A stretch of 64,000 nucleotides of DNA from Allobosea sp. 117 (GTDB lineage: Bacteria; Pseudomonadota; Alphaproteobacteria; Rhizobiales; Xanthobacteraceae). The DNA lies in assembly GCF_000702305.1 (NCBI RefSeq), contig NZ_JNLC01000013.1, positions 248,001-312,000 on the forward strand. The letters are read 5' to 3'. Under the pieces are notes generated by a model. The model did not search any database, was not told where the DNA came from, and worked only from the letters and a program-made list of their open reading frames with translations. Below are positions 44,217 to 53,560 of this stretch, in pieces (the stretch's first letter is position 1; each line of letters begins with the position of its first letter). Position numbers and translations under genes: made by a program.

Positions 44217-44864
44217 TCAGGCGCGGGGCCGCCAGACGGCGGTGCGCTTGATCTCGCTGTCCTCGAGTTCGCGCGAGACCGGCACGCCGTATTCCGCGAG
44301 ACGCTCGAGCCGCTCGCGCGGCAGATAGGAGCGGCCCGGATCGCCGATCAGCACGCGCGCCCCGCGCCGGGCGAGACCTTCCATCCAGGCGAAGACGCGT
44401 CCCGCGAGATCGCGCTCATAGGCGATGTCGCCGGCGAGGACGACGTCCCAGCCGGCGTCGGTGCCGATGAGGTCGGCCGCGACGGGCTGGAGCAGGGCTG
44501 TCTCGTTGGCTTCCGCGTTCAGCCCGATCGCCGCGACGGCGAAGGCATCGATGTCGGCGGCGGTGACATGGCGCGCGCCGGCCTTCGCGGCGGCTATGGC
44601 GACCAGCCCGGAGCCCGAGGCGAAGTCGAGCACCCGCATGTCCCGCACCGTCTCGGGATGGTCGAGCACATAGCGTGCGAGCGCCTGACCGCCCGCCCAG
44701 GCAAAGGCCCAGAAGGGCGGCGGCAGGCCCATCGCGCCGAGCTCCTCCTCGGTGCGCTGCCAGATCGGCACCGCCTCGTCGGCGACGTGCAGGCTGATCT
44801 CCGGCACCAGCGGCACCGGGCGCAGCCGCGTCTCGGCGCGGATGAAGGCGGCGGGCGCGATCAT
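44217..44864 (-). CDS. class I SAM methyltransferase, ETF-beta lysine methyltransferase-like
   Basis: A 215-residue seven-beta-strand methyltransferase. The SAM site is VLDFASGSGLVAIAAAKAGA with acidic ADIDAFAVAAIGLNAEAN, then WDVVLAGDIAYERDLA and LIGDPGRSYLPRERLERLAEY. The N-terminal VPEISLHVADEAVPIWQRTEEE and PPPFWAFAWAGGQALARYVL match the METTL20 / bacterial ETFBKMT family, which methylates lysines of electron-transfer flavoprotein beta. Assignment of the substrate is by family pattern only; no etf genes are in the window. Confidence 0.82.
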   Translation of the reverse strand: MIAPAAFIRAETRLRPVPLVPEISLHVADEAVPIWQRTEEELGAMGLPPPFWAFAWAGGQALARYVLDHPETVRDMRVLDFASGSGLVAIAAAKAGARHVTAADIDAFAVAAIGLNAEANETALLQPVAADLIGTDAGWDVVLAGDIAYERDLAGRVFAWMEGLARRGARVLIGDPGRSYLPRERLERLAEYGVPVSRELEDSEIKRTAVWRPRA

Positions 44865-44978
44865 AGCCGTCCCCGGAGCGCAGCGGCGCGGGGCGGCGAT
44901 GGCGGGACGGCTCGCGGAGCGAGGCCGAGAAGCGTATGCTCGGATTTCTCGATGCCAGCCTCGCGCCGAAGGTGCCGC

Positions 44979-45533
44979 ATGTCAGAGACGCTTCCACCTG
45001 TTCATGGCCGGCTGCCGATCCGGGCCGGGCTGGTTATCGGCCTTGCCCTGCTGAGCGCAAGTCCCGCGCTCCGGGCGGCGGAATCCGTACCCACGAAGAT
45101 CGCCGTCTTCGATTTCGAGCTCAATGACCGCAGCGCCGGCGGCGGCGTTATCGCCGAGGACGCCAACGACCGGACCAACCTCAAGGCGGCGAGCGAGCTC
45201 GCCCGAAAGATGCTCGAAGCCTCCGGCCGCTACAGTACGGTCGATACCGCCGCCGCCGTGGCCGGCATCGCCTCGGCGGGCGGCGTGCGGGCCTGCAACG
45301 GGTGCGACTCGGCGCTCGCCCGCGATCTCGGCGCCGACCAGTCGATGGTCGGGCTGATCACCCGCGTGAACCGCACCGAATACACCATGCAGATCATGGT
45401 CCGCGACGCGCGGACGGGTGCCGTGGTCAGCAATGCGTTCACCGGCCTCAGGATGGGCGCCAACTATGCCTGGCCGCGCGGCGTCAAATGGCTGATGGAC
45501 AACAGGCTGCTCGCGGCACCCCGCACACCGTGA
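44979..45533 (+). CDS. exported DUF2380-like protein
   Basis: A 184-residue protein with an N-terminal signal-like helix (LVIGLALLSASPALRAAE) and a mature domain starting KIAVFDFELNDRSAGGG, the typical opening of DUF2380/DUF3280 proteins. Later features are a CNGC pair (VRACNGCDSALARDLGADQ) that may form a disulfide, VNRTEYTMQIMVRDARTG and WPRGVKWLMDNRLL. The fold resembles periplasmic domains related to CsgG/TolB-type FDFE proteins. Function unknown; some relatives occur near alcohol dehydrogenase genes, which are absent here. The start could be nine codons upstream. Confidence 0.75.
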   Translation: MSETLPPVHGRLPIRAGLVIGLALLSASPALRAAESVPTKIAVFDFELNDRSAGGGVIAEDANDRTNLKAASELARKMLEASGRYSTVDTAAAVAGIASAGGVRACNGCDSALARDLGADQSMVGLITRVNRTEYTMQIMVRDARTGAVVSNAFTGLRMGANYAWPRGVKWLMDNRLLAAPRTP

Positions 45534-45543
45534 CAAGACCCGC

Positions 45544-45963
45544 TCAGCTCTTCGCGCCGGCCATCTCCAGCACGATCTTCCATTCCGCGTCGGTGACCGG
45601 CTGCACGGAGAGGCGGGAATATTTCAGCAACGCCATCTCGGCGAGGCGCGGCTCATCCTTGATAGCGGCGAGGCTCACCGGCTTCGGCAGCGGCTTCACC
45701 GCCTTGAGGTCGACCATGAAGAACTTGCCGGTCGGGTCGGAGGGGTCGGGGTACGCCTCCTTGATCACCTCGACGATGCCGACGATCTCCTTGCCCTCGT
45801 TGGAGTGGTAGAAGAACCCCTGGTCGCCGAGCTTCATGGCCAGAAGCTGCTGCTTGGCGAGGTGGTTGCGCACGCCGTCCCAGTGCGTGCCCTTGGCGCC
45901 GGCGGCGACCTGCATGTCCCAGGACCATTTGAAGGGTTCGGATTTGTAGAGCCAATGCGCCAT
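45544..45963 (-). CDS. EVE domain protein
   Basis: A 139-residue single EVE (PUA-like) domain: MAHWLYKSEPFKWSWDMQ, HWDGVRNHLAKQQLLAMKLGDQGFFYHSN and EIVGIVEVIKEAYPDPSDPTGKF. The aromatic cage and HWDGVRN motif fit domains that recognise modified bases in RNA or DNA. It lies 25 bp downstream of gpsA on the same strand and is the last gene of the tsaD-gpsA-EVE set. The exact ligand is unknown. Convergent with the DUF2380-like gene, ten bases apart. Confidence 0.92.
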   Translation of the reverse strand: MAHWLYKSEPFKWSWDMQVAAGAKGTHWDGVRNHLAKQQLLAMKLGDQGFFYHSNEGKEIVGIVEVIKEAYPDPSDPTGKFFMVDLKAVKPLPKPVSLAAIKDEPRLAEMALLKYSRLSVQPVTDAEWKIVLEMAGAKS

Positions 45964-45988
45964 GATTCGTCTATCTCGCTGTTCGCAC

Positions 45989-46984
45989 TTACGTTTCGGC
46001 TTTCTGCGGGCGTGCCAGCAGTAGCCCGATCGCGGCGTCGATGTCGCGGCTTCCGGCCAGTACGCTCGCCACCGCCTCGGCGATCGGCATGTCGACGCCG
46101 CGCGCGCGCGCCATCTCGACCAGCGCGCCGGCGGTGAAGGCGCCCTCGGCGAGCCTGGTGCCGGCCTCGCCCGAGAAACGGCCGGTCTTCCCGATGTCGA
46201 TGCCCAGCGCATAGTTGCGCGACTGCGCGGTGGAGGCGGTGAGGATGAGGTCGCCGAGGCCGGAGAGCCCGGTCAGGGTCTCGGTCCGCGCCCCGAAGGC
46301 CTTGCCGAACCGCATCAGCTCCGCGAAGCCGCGGGCGATCAGCGCCGCCCCGGCGCTGGCACCCAGAGCCCGGCCGGCGACGATGCCGGCGGCGATGGCG
46401 AGCACGTTCTTCGCCGCCCCGCCGATCTCGACGCCGCGCACGTCGTCGCTGTGATAGAGCCGGAAGGAGGGCGAGCCGAGCGCCGTCGAGAGCGCCTCGG
46501 CGAGGCCGAGATCCTGCGCGGCAAGGGTCACCGCCGTCGGCAGGCCGGCGGCGACGTCGGCGGCGAAGCTCGGACCGGAGAGGATCGCCGGCACCGCCGC
46601 CGGGCAGGCCTGCGCCACCACCTCGGTCATGAACTTCAACGTTCCGCGCTCGATTCCCTTGGCGCATGTGACCACCGGCGTGCCGGGCCTCACATGCGGC
46701 GCAAGGGCCTGAGCGGCCTGGCGGCTGGCTTGCGCGGGCACCACCAGCAGCACGACCTCGCAGTCGGCCAGCCGGTGCAGCGAGGCGGAGGGCGAGACCG
46801 ACGGCGCCAGCTCGACGCCGGGCAAATGCCGCTCGTTGCGCCGCGTGCGCGCCATCTCGGCGATCGCGGCCTCGTCGCGCCCCCACAGCACCACCTCGCG
46901 GCCGGCGCGGGCGGCAGCGTTGGCGAGCGCGGTGCCCCAGGCGCCGGCGCCGGCGACGCCGAATCGGTTGAAGCGCTCGGGCAT
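45989..46984 (-). CDS. gpsA: glycerol-3-phosphate dehydrogenase [NAD(P)+]
   Basis: A 331-residue GpsA making glycerol 3-phosphate for phospholipids. The N-terminal [22 protein letters not shown] binds NAD(P), [16 protein letters not shown] and [19 protein letters not shown] follow, and the catalytic lysine is in [19 protein letters not shown]. Its ATG overlaps the tsaD stop by one base (TGATG), so the two are translated together, an arrangement common in alphaproteobacteria. Confidence 0.96.
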   Translation of the reverse strand: MPERFNRFGVAGAGAWGTALANAAARAGREVVLWGRDEAAIAEMARTRRNERHLPGVELAPSVSPSASLHRLADCEVVLLVVPAQASRQAAQALAPHVRPGTPVVTCAKGIERGTLKFMTEVVAQACPAAVPAILSGPSFAADVAAGLPTAVTLAAQDLGLAEALSTALGSPSFRLYHSDDVRGVEIGGAAKNVLAIAAGIVAGRALGASAGAALIARGFAELMRFGKAFGARTETLTGLSGLGDLILTASTAQSRNYALGIDIGKTGRFSGEAGTRLAEGAFTAGALVEMARARGVDMPIAEAVASVLAGSRDIDAAIGLLLARPQKAET

Positions 46985-48066
46985 CAGTCGGTGGACTCGG
47001 AAGCAGGTCCGGCGGCGGGCGCGGCGGCAGGCTCGGCCAGCGGCCAGCGGGCGCGGGGCGGCACGTCGAGATCGTCGACGAGGCCGAGGGCGAGGCGCTC
47101 GGCGCCGGCCCAGGCGATCATCGCGCCATTGTCGGTGCAGAGCGCGGGCGGGGGCACGGCGAGCCTTGTGCCGGCATCCGCCGCGACCTTCTGCAGCGTG
47201 CGGCGGACCGCCTCGTTGGCGCCGACGCCGCCGGCGAGCACCAGCGCGTTCGGCTTCTCGCCGCGCTCGCGCATCAGCCGGAGCGCCGCGCGCACCCGGT
47301 CGGCGATCACCTCGACGATGGCGTGCTGGAAGGAGGCGCAGAGGTCGGCCACGTCCTGCTCGCTCAACGGCGCGATACGCATCGCCTCCTGCCGCACCGC
47401 GGTCTTGAGGCCGGAGAGCGAGAAGTCCGGCTCGCGCCGCCCCAGCATCGGGCGCGGCAGGGCGAAGCGCTCGGCATTGCCCCTCACCGCCGCGTTCTCC
47501 ACCGCCGGTCCGCCCGGATAGGGCAGGCCGAGCATCTTGGCGACCTTGTCGAAGGCTTCCCCGATGGCGTCGTCGATGGTGCCGCCGAGCTTCACGTACT
47601 GGCCGATGCCGGTGACGCAGACGAGCTGGGTATGCCCGCCGGAGACCAGCAGCAGCAGATAGGGGAAGGGCACGGAATCGGTCAGCCGCGCGGTCAGCGC
47701 ATGCGCTTCGAGGTGATTGACCGCGATCAGCGGCTTGTGGGCGGCGAGCGCGATCGCCTTGGCGGTGGTCAGCCCGACGATGACGCCGCCGATCAGACCC
47801 GGCCCGGCGGAGGCGGCGATGCCGTCGAGATCGGCCAGCGTCACGCCGGCCTCGCTGAGCGCCTGCGCCACGACCTCATCGAGCACCTCGACATGGGCGC
47901 GCGCGGCGATCTCCGGCACCACGCCGCCATATTCGGCATGGTCGGCGATCTGCGAGAGGATGACGTTGGAGAGGATTTCGCCGCTCGCATCGGGATGGCG
48001 GCGGATCACCGCGGCGGCGGTCTCGTCGCAGGTGGTCTCGATGCCGAGCAGCAGGAGGTCGCTCAT
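46984..48066 (-). CDS. tsaD: tRNA N6-adenosine threonylcarbamoyltransferase
   Basis: A 360-residue Kae1/TsaD protein that attaches the threonylcarbamoyl group to A37 of ANN-decoding tRNAs. The N-terminus [18 protein letters not shown] is the ASKHA phosphate loop, the metal-binding pair is in [16 protein letters not shown] (HxxxH), with [23 protein letters not shown] and [15 protein letters not shown] following. An Ala/Pro-rich tail of about 20 residues is added. First gene of the tsaD-gpsA-EVE unit and divergent from hemC, with a 105-bp spacer. Confidence 0.96.
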   Translation of the reverse strand: MSDLLLLGIETTCDETAAAVIRRHPDASGEILSNVILSQIADHAEYGGVVPEIAARAHVEVLDEVVAQALSEAGVTLADLDGIAASAGPGLIGGVIVGLTTAKAIALAAHKPLIAVNHLEAHALTARLTDSVPFPYLLLLVSGGHTQLVCVTGIGQYVKLGGTIDDAIGEAFDKVAKMLGLPYPGGPAVENAAVRGNAERFALPRPMLGRREPDFSLSGLKTAVRQEAMRIAPLSEQDVADLCASFQHAIVEVIADRVRAALRLMRERGEKPNALVLAGGVGANEAVRRTLQKVAADAGTRLAVPPPALCTDNGAMIAWAGAERLALGLVDDLDVPPRARWPLAEPAAAPAAGPASESTD

Positions 48067-48171
48067 CGCGGGTGCCGTGGCCTTGCGGGCGCGTGATGCG
48101 ACCCGCCGTTGACTTTGCGGTCGGGCTGAGTGTTCTGGACCGCCCTGGAACCGCTATCATCGCTGACCATC

Positions 48172-49101
48172 ATGACGCAATCGCTTCCCCGCCTCCGCAT
48201 CGGCACCCGTGGCAGTCCGCTCGCCCTCTGGCAGGCCCATGCGGTGCGTGAGGCGCTGGTCTTGCGCCATGGCTGGCCGGAGGAAGCGGTGGCGATCGAG
48301 GTGATCCGCACGTCGGGCGACACCATCACCGACCGGGCGCTGGCGCTCGCCGGCGGCAAAGGGCTGTTCACCAAGGAGATCGAGGACGCGCTGCTCGACG
48401 GGCGCATCGACCTCGCGGTGCATTCCGCCAAGGACATGGCGACGCGGCTGCCGGACGGGCTGCACATCGCCGGCTATCTGCCGCGCGCGGATGTGCGCGA
48501 TGCGCTGATCCTGCGCGAGGGGAACTCGCTCGACGACCTGCCGCCCGGCGCCAGGGTGGGAACCGCCTCGCTCAGGCGCGAGGCGCAGCTCAGGCGCCTG
48601 CGGCCCGACCTTCAGGTGTCGCTGCTGCGCGGCAATGTGCACACACGGCTCGCCAAGGTGGAGAACGGCACCTTCGACGGCACGCTGCTCGCCTATGCCG
48701 GGCTCTCCCGCCTCGGCCTCGCAGGGCGTGCCAGCGCGGTGCTCGACACCGATCTGTTCCTGCCGGCGGTGGGGCAGGGGGCGGTCGCCATCGAATGCCG
48801 CGCGGAGGACCCGCCGACCAACCTGCTGCTCGCCGCCGTGACCGACGCCGACACGGCGCTCGCCGTCTCGATGGAACGGGCCTTCCTCGCCGAGCTGGAC
48901 GGCTCCTGCCGCACGCCCATCGCCGGCCTCGCGCAGGTCACCGACGACGAGATCAGCTTCCGCGGCATGCTGCTCGCCACCGACGGCAGCGCGGCCTTCG
49001 AGACGGCGCGGCGCGGCCCGCGCGCGGAAGCGGTGCGGCTCGGCGCGGATGCGGGGCGCGAGGTGCGCGCAGCGGCTCCGCCCGGCCTGATCCCGACCTA
49101 G
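48172..49101 (+). CDS. hemC: hydroxymethylbilane synthase (porphobilinogen deaminase)
   Basis: A 309-residue enzyme polymerising four porphobilinogens to hydroxymethylbilane. Signatures are LRIGTRGSPLALWQAHAV, GGKGLFTKEIEDALLDGRIDLAVHSAKDM, RVGTASLRREAQL and RGNVHTRLAKV. The cysteine that carries the dipyrromethane cofactor is in LDGSCRTPIAG (about residue 246). The start at 48172 gives the normal N-terminus. It opens the haem block hemC-hemD-mitofilin-hemY. Confidence 0.97.
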   Translation: MTQSLPRLRIGTRGSPLALWQAHAVREALVLRHGWPEEAVAIEVIRTSGDTITDRALALAGGKGLFTKEIEDALLDGRIDLAVHSAKDMATRLPDGLHIAGYLPRADVRDALILREGNSLDDLPPGARVGTASLRREAQLRRLRPDLQVSLLRGNVHTRLAKVENGTFDGTLLAYAGLSRLGLAGRASAVLDTDLFLPAVGQGAVAIECRAEDPPTNLLLAAVTDADTALAVSMERAFLAELDGSCRTPIAGLAQVTDDEISFRGMLLATDGSAAFETARRGPRAEAVRLGADAGREVRAAAPPGLIPT

Positions 49102-49103
49102 CC

Positions 49104-49808
49104 ATGCGCGTGCTGGTGACGCGCCCGCAGCCGGATGCCGACGCCACCGCCGCGCGGCTGGCGGCGATGGGCCACGAGGCGCTGGTCGATCCGATGCTGG
49201 TCGTCGAGCCGGTTCCTGGGGCGCGGCTGCCCGCCGGCCGTTTCGATGCGGTGGTGCTGACCAGCGTGAACGGGGCGCGGGCGCTGGCCGGTCGGCCGGA
49301 GCTTGTCGGCCTCAAGGGATTGCCGCTCTACACGGTCGGCCGGCGCACGGCCGCGGCGGCGCCGGAAGGCTTTTCGCGCGTCGCGGTGGCCGGTGGCGAC
49401 GGCGCGGCGCTCGTCGTCCTGCTGCAGGCCGAGCTGCCAAAGGGTGCACGGCTCCTGCACATCGCCGGCGAGGAGCGGGCGGTCGATCTCGGCGCGGCGT
49501 TGGCGCAGGTCGGCATCGCGGTGGAGCTGTTCGTGATCTACCGCGCGGTTGCCGCGTTGCGACTTTCGGACGCGACCGTAGCGGCCCTCGGGGGCGGCGG
49601 GATTGACGTCGCGCTGCATTTCTCGCCGCGCACCGCCGCGACGCTCGCCGCGCGGGCCACCGAGGCCGGCCTTGCCGCCGCATTGGCGCGGATCGACCAT
49701 CTGTGCTTCTCGCGGAATGTCGCCGCGCCGCTGGAGGCGGCAGGCGCGCCGGCGCGGATCGCGGCCGCCCCCACCGAAGAGGCCTTGCTCGACCTCATCG
49801 GCCGGTGA
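49104..49808 (+). CDS. hemD: uroporphyrinogen-III synthase
   Basis: A 234-residue HemD, a poorly conserved family recognised here by VLVTRPQPDADATAARLAAMGHEALVDPML, VLTSVNGARAL, LYTVGRRTAAAAPEGF, LLHIAGEERAVDL and ALHFSPRTAATLA plus position two bases after hemC. It cyclises hydroxymethylbilane with inversion of ring D to give uroporphyrinogen III, shared by haem and cobalamin routes. The downstream mitofilin-like gene starts 90 bp later. Confidence 0.93.
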   Translation: MRVLVTRPQPDADATAARLAAMGHEALVDPMLVVEPVPGARLPAGRFDAVVLTSVNGARALAGRPELVGLKGLPLYTVGRRTAAAAPEGFSRVAVAGGDGAALVVLLQAELPKGARLLHIAGEERAVDLGAALAQVGIAVELFVIYRAVAALRLSDATVAALGGGGIDVALHFSPRTAATLAARATEAGLAAALARIDHLCFSRNVAAPLEAAGAPARIAAAPTEEALLDLIGR

Positions 49809-49898
49809 ACCATAAGCGTCCTGCCGAGGTTGCAGAGGAGGGACGGGCGGTCTATCCCCAAGGGGCCGGATCGGCGTTCAAGATCGGTGAGGTGGGCA

Positions 49899-51239
49899 GT
49901 GGCAAGCGACGACCCGGCAGATGATCCCAAGCACGCACCGGCCTCGCACGACCCGGCCGCCGGCGCGCCGCAGCGCGATTCCGCGAGCGGGCGCTTCAAG
50001 CGGCGCGCGCCGCCGACCATCGACCTCGCCGCCACCGACGTGACGCCGCGCGATCCGGCGCCGGACGCGGCCACTGAAGATTCGCCGCCAGACAAGGCGG
50101 AAGGCGGCTCCGAGGCCATGGCTGCCGAGGCCGGCGAAACCGCCGAGCCGACGCCGGCCGGCATCGCCGGAGCCGAGGCGCCGTCATCCTCCCCGCCTGA
50201 GACGCCGGAGCGCCGGCCGATGGGCTTCTTCGCGGTGCTCCTCGCGGCGCTGCTGTCCGGCCTGATCGGCGGGGGCTTCGCCTTCGCGGTGGCATCCAGC
50301 TTCTATGGCGCGGCGGAGAACATCGACGCCATCACCGATGTCGAGGCGCGCGTGGTCGACCTGCGCCAGCGCATCGAGGTGCTGGAGAGCCGGCAGGCGA
50401 GCGTGCCGCCGGCCGATGTCGGGCCGCTGAAGGCGCAGATCGCCGAGCTCGAAAAGAAGATCGTGGCGGTGGAGACGGCGGCGACATCCGCGCCCGCACC
50501 TGCGGCGCCTGCCGCATCGCCGGAGCTGATGGAGCGCATCGCCGCGGCCGAGGCGCTCGCCAAGCAGGCCAATACCGACGCCAGCCGGCCGGCCGCCTCG
50601 CCGGAGGCGCTCACCGAGCTCGGCGCCAAGGTCGCCGGGCTGGAGCAGCGCATCGAGGCGGCGGCTAAGGCGGGCGAGGATAAGGCGCGCGGCGCGGCGC
50701 AGCTCGGCGCGCTGGCGGCGCTGCGCGGGGCGATCGCCTCCGCCGCGCCGTTCGAGGTCGAGCTCGGGGCCGCCCGCTCGCTGCTCGGACCGGCCGGGGC
50801 GGCGCTCGCGCCGCTGCAGGCGAGCGCGGCGAGCGGCCTGCCGAACGGCCCGCAGCTCGCCGAGCGCCTGCGCGCGGCCTTCGCACCGCAGGCGGCGCCC
50901 GCGCCGGCCCCTGCGGCGGAGTCCGCTTCGCCGCCCGCTGGCGGCGAGGAGGGGATGTTCGACCGTCTGAAGCGCAGCGCCGTCGGCCTCGTCAGCGTCA
51001 AGCGCGTTGCCGAGGCGCCGGTCGCCGGCGCCGTCACCCCGGCGCAGGTCGGCACTGCCGAGGCCGCCCTCGCGCGCGGCGATTTCGACGCGGCGTTGGC
51101 CAGCCTGAAATCCCTGCCGGAGGCGGAAGCGGCGCCGGCTGCGCCGATCGTCGCCGCCATCGAGGCACGCCAGAGCGCGCTCGCCGCCGTGGCGACGCTC
51201 GACCGTCAGGTTCTCGCCGGCCTCGGAGCGACGCCATGA
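49899..51239 (+). CDS. mitofilin-like (COG4223) inner-membrane protein
   Basis: A 446-residue protein beginning at a GTG (VASDDPADDP) that fits the family better than the upstream ATG. About 120 acidic and Pro-rich residues precede one membrane helix (GFFAVLLAALLSGLIGGGFAFAV). A coiled-coil region follows (VVDLRQRIEVLESRQAS, IAELEKKIVAVET), then a C-terminal mitofilin-like domain with VGTAEAALARGDFDAALASLKSLPEAE. This is the alphaproteobacterial relative of MICOS Mic60, which bends membranes, encoded as usual between hemD and hemY. It overlaps hemY by four bases (ATGA). Confidence 0.9.
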   Translation: MASDDPADDPKHAPASHDPAAGAPQRDSASGRFKRRAPPTIDLAATDVTPRDPAPDAATEDSPPDKAEGGSEAMAAEAGETAEPTPAGIAGAEAPSSSPPETPERRPMGFFAVLLAALLSGLIGGGFAFAVASSFYGAAENIDAITDVEARVVDLRQRIEVLESRQASVPPADVGPLKAQIAELEKKIVAVETAATSAPAPAAPAASPELMERIAAAEALAKQANTDASRPAASPEALTELGAKVAGLEQRIEAAAKAGEDKARGAAQLGALAALRGAIASAAPFEVELGAARSLLGPAGAALAPLQASAASGLPNGPQLAERLRAAFAPQAAPAPAPAAESASPPAGGEEGMFDRLKRSAVGLVSVKRVAEAPVAGAVTPAQVGTAEAALARGDFDAALASLKSLPEAEAAPAAPIVAAIEARQSALAAVATLDRQVLAGLGATP

Positions 51240-52852
51240 TCCGCCTCGTCGTCTATCTCCTCGCGCTCGCGTTGCTCGCCTTCGGCATCGCCTGGCTCGC
51301 CGATCGTCCGGGCGAGGTGGCGATCGTCTGGCAGGGCTGGCAGATCCAGACCAGCGTGATGGTGGCGGCGAGCGCGCTGCTGGCAGTCATCGCCGCGGCG
51401 ATCCTTATCTGGTCGCTGATCCGGCTGCTCTTCCGTTCGCCCGACCTGATCGCGCTCGCGCTGCGCAACCGGCGCTCGGCGCGCGGCTGGGCGGCGGTCT
51501 CGCGCGGGCTGGTGGCGGTCGGCTCCGGCGATGTCGCCGGGGCCCGGCGCGCCGCCTCCGATGCGCAGCGCCTGATCGCGAGCGAGCCGCTGACCCGGTT
51601 GCTTGCCGCGCAGGCGGCGCAGCTTTCCGGCGACGCCGAGGGCGCCGAGGCGGCGTTCCGCGCCATGGCGGAGACGCCCTCGACCCGGCTGCTCGGCCTG
51701 CGCGGCCTGCATGTCGAGGCGCGCCGCCGGGGCGATGCGGCCGCCGCGCTGGTGACCGCCGAGGAGGCGGTGCGCTTCGAGCCGGGGCTCGCCTGGGCGG
51801 CCGATGCGGTGATCGAGGCGCGCTGCCTTGCTGGCGATTACGGCGCCGCGCGCGCGATGCTGGAGCGCGAAGCCGCGCACGGCTCGCTCGACCGCGCGAC
51901 GCACCGGCGCCGGCGCGCCGTGCTGCTGGCGGCGGAGGCGCAGGCGCTCGAGCTGTCCGATCCGGCGGTGGCGCGTGAGCGGGCTCTGGAGGCGGTCAAG
52001 CTGGTGGCGACCCTGGTGCCGGCGGCGGCGACCGCCGGCCGGCTGCTCGGCGCCAGTGGTGATGTGCGCAAGGCCTCGAAAATCCTCGAGGCCGCCTATG
52101 CCGCGACCCCGCATCCCGACCTCGCCGAGGCTTATCTCTATCTGCGCGCCGGCGACGCGGCGCGTGACCGGCTGAAGCGCGTGCGCAATCTCATCGCCCG
52201 CGCGCCGGCGCACCCGGAGAGCGCGATGGCGCTCGCCCGCGCGGCGCTCGACGCGCAGGACTTCGCCGCCGCCCGGGCCGCGCTGGCGCCGCTGCTGGAG
52301 GCGCCGACGCAGCGCGTCTGCCTGCTGATGGCCGAGCTGGAGGCGGCGGAGAGCGGGGATGTCGGTAAGGCGCGCGAATGGAGCGCGCGGGCAATGCGCG
52401 CCGCGCGCGATCCGGTCTGGATCGCCGACGGGGTGGTGGCTGAGCGCTGGGCGCCGATCTCGCCGATCAGCGGCCGGCTCGATGCCTATGTGTGGGAAGT
52501 GCCGCCCGGAGTCGCGGCGACACCGGTGCTGGAACACGAGGCGGAACGGGTGACGGCGGCCATCGCCGCCGCGGTGCAGAGCCGGGCACTCGCGGAAGCG
52601 GCCGAGACGCGCCAGACCGTCGTGGTGGTGAACGAGCCGGCGACACCGGAAAAGGCTCCGACGCCGGAGCCGCCGACCTTGGTGGCCGCGCCGGCGCTGG
52701 TGCCGACCCAGGAGCCGCGCCCTGCGGCCGTGGCGGCCGGCCGGGCCTCGGCAGTGATCGCGACGCCGCATCTGCCGGACGATCCCGGACCGGGGGGCGA
52801 TCCCGACGACATGCCCGACGGGCGCGCGTCGTCGCCTCAATTCCGGGCCTGA
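51236..52852 (+). CDS. hemY: HemY-like tetratricopeptide membrane protein
   Basis: A 538-residue protein of the HemY_N family. Two N-terminal membrane helices (LVVYLLALALLAFGIAWLA and VMVAASALLAVIAAAILIWSLI) flank the conserved GEVAIVWQGWQIQTS. A long run of TPR-like helices follows (SGDVAGARRAASDAQRLI, GDAEGAEAAFRAMAETP, AAAYAATPHPDLAEAYLYL-type segments), then a Pro/Ala-rich tail ending PQFRA. HemY is tied to late haem synthesis in proteobacteria, although this protein is not the protoporphyrinogen oxidase of the same name. Last gene of the haem block. Confidence 0.92.
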   Translation: MIRLVVYLLALALLAFGIAWLADRPGEVAIVWQGWQIQTSVMVAASALLAVIAAAILIWSLIRLLFRSPDLIALALRNRRSARGWAAVSRGLVAVGSGDVAGARRAASDAQRLIASEPLTRLLAAQAAQLSGDAEGAEAAFRAMAETPSTRLLGLRGLHVEARRRGDAAAALVTAEEAVRFEPGLAWAADAVIEARCLAGDYGAARAMLEREAAHGSLDRATHRRRRAVLLAAEAQALELSDPAVARERALEAVKLVATLVPAAATAGRLLGASGDVRKASKILEAAYAATPHPDLAEAYLYLRAGDAARDRLKRVRNLIARAPAHPESAMALARAALDAQDFAAARAALAPLLEAPTQRVCLLMAELEAAESGDVGKAREWSARAMRAARDPVWIADGVVAERWAPISPISGRLDAYVWEVPPGVAATPVLEHEAERVTAAIAAAVQSRALAEAAETRQTVVVVNEPATPEKAPTPEPPTLVAAPALVPTQEPRPAAVAAGRASAVIATPHLPDDPGPGGDPDDMPDGRASSPQFRA

Positions 52853-52899
52853 GGTCGCCTCGCCAGCCTTTTGACGGGCTGTCTGCGCCGAAAACGCGA

Positions 52900-53110
52900 A
52901 CGCCCCACGCTGGCAGAGCATGGGGCGTCGACAGAGGAAAGCGGGAAAGAGGGGTCGCCCGATAGGCGATCCCGCCAGAGCCCCGATCGCTCGTCAGGCG
53001 ATCGGGAGGGAAAGACCGGGCCGGAGTACATCCGTCCTGACCCGGTCACGAGCCGGCGCGGTGTTGACGAAACACCGCCTGAGGCCGACCTCAGCGTGAG
53101 GCTTCGCCTC
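52900..53110 (+). ncRNA. candidate structured RNA: array of six hairpins
   Basis: Within the 708-bp spacer between convergent hemY and cobT, six inverted repeats follow each other: ACGCCCCA/TGGGGCGT (52900-52928), GGGTCGCC/GGCGATCCC with one bulge (about 52952-52973), CCCGATCGC/GCGATCGGG (52982-53006), GACCGGG/CCCGGTC (53014-53047) with an inner CGGA/TCCG, GCGGTGTT/AACACCGC (53058-53078) and GAGGC/GCCTC (53098-53110). Purine-rich linkers such as GGAAAGCGGGAAAGAG separate the first ones. No coding frame fits. It may be a small RNA, a 3' UTR of hemY, or on the other strand a pyrimidine-linked RNA. No promoter or known RNA family was recognised. Confidence 0.4.
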
Positions 53111-53160
53111 GCGAGACACAGCCGACCGGCCGCCCTGTTCTGGGGGATGACGCCTATATG

Positions 53161-53520
53161 GGGCGCCGCGGCGGATGTTCAAGGGGGGCGATTGTCGGGG
53201 TCGAAGCAAGCCGTCATCCCCGACGGCCGCAGGCCGATCCGGGATCGTCCGACGTGCAGGCCGACGCCCCTCCGCCGGCACCCCTCCGCCGGATCGTGCC
53301 ATGAGTCTGTCGGCACGCGATCCCGGCTCTTCGCTGCGCTGCGGCCGGGATGACGGGGTGCGGGAAGCGGCGAGGCACCTGAAAGCAGCCGTCATCCCGA
53401 GGTGCTCGACCGCAGGTCGAGCCTCGAAGGATGGTCGTCCGGGTGCGCCTGACCCCCATTCTTCGAGGCCCGCTGACGCGGGCACCTCAGGATGACGTTG
53501 TTCAGAGTGGAAGCGGGCAG
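53161..53520. repeat. mosaic of intergenic palindromic repeats
   Basis: This part of the hemY-cobT spacer holds no gene. Near 53211-53360 are GTCATCCCC and CCGGGATGACGG fragments facing each other. A clear nested inverted repeat spans 53390-53497: CGTCATCC-GAGGTGC pairs with GCACCTC-GGATGACG, and inside it GCCTCGAAGGATG (53421-53433) pairs with CATTCTTCGAGGC (53457-53469) with one mismatch. It is probably a dispersed chromosomal repeat (REP/BIME-like) related to those at 23033-23232 and 36083-36115. Confidence 0.6.
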
Positions 53521-53560
53521 AGTGGAAGGGGCCCGCGAGCCCCCGCCACCGACTGCCGGA

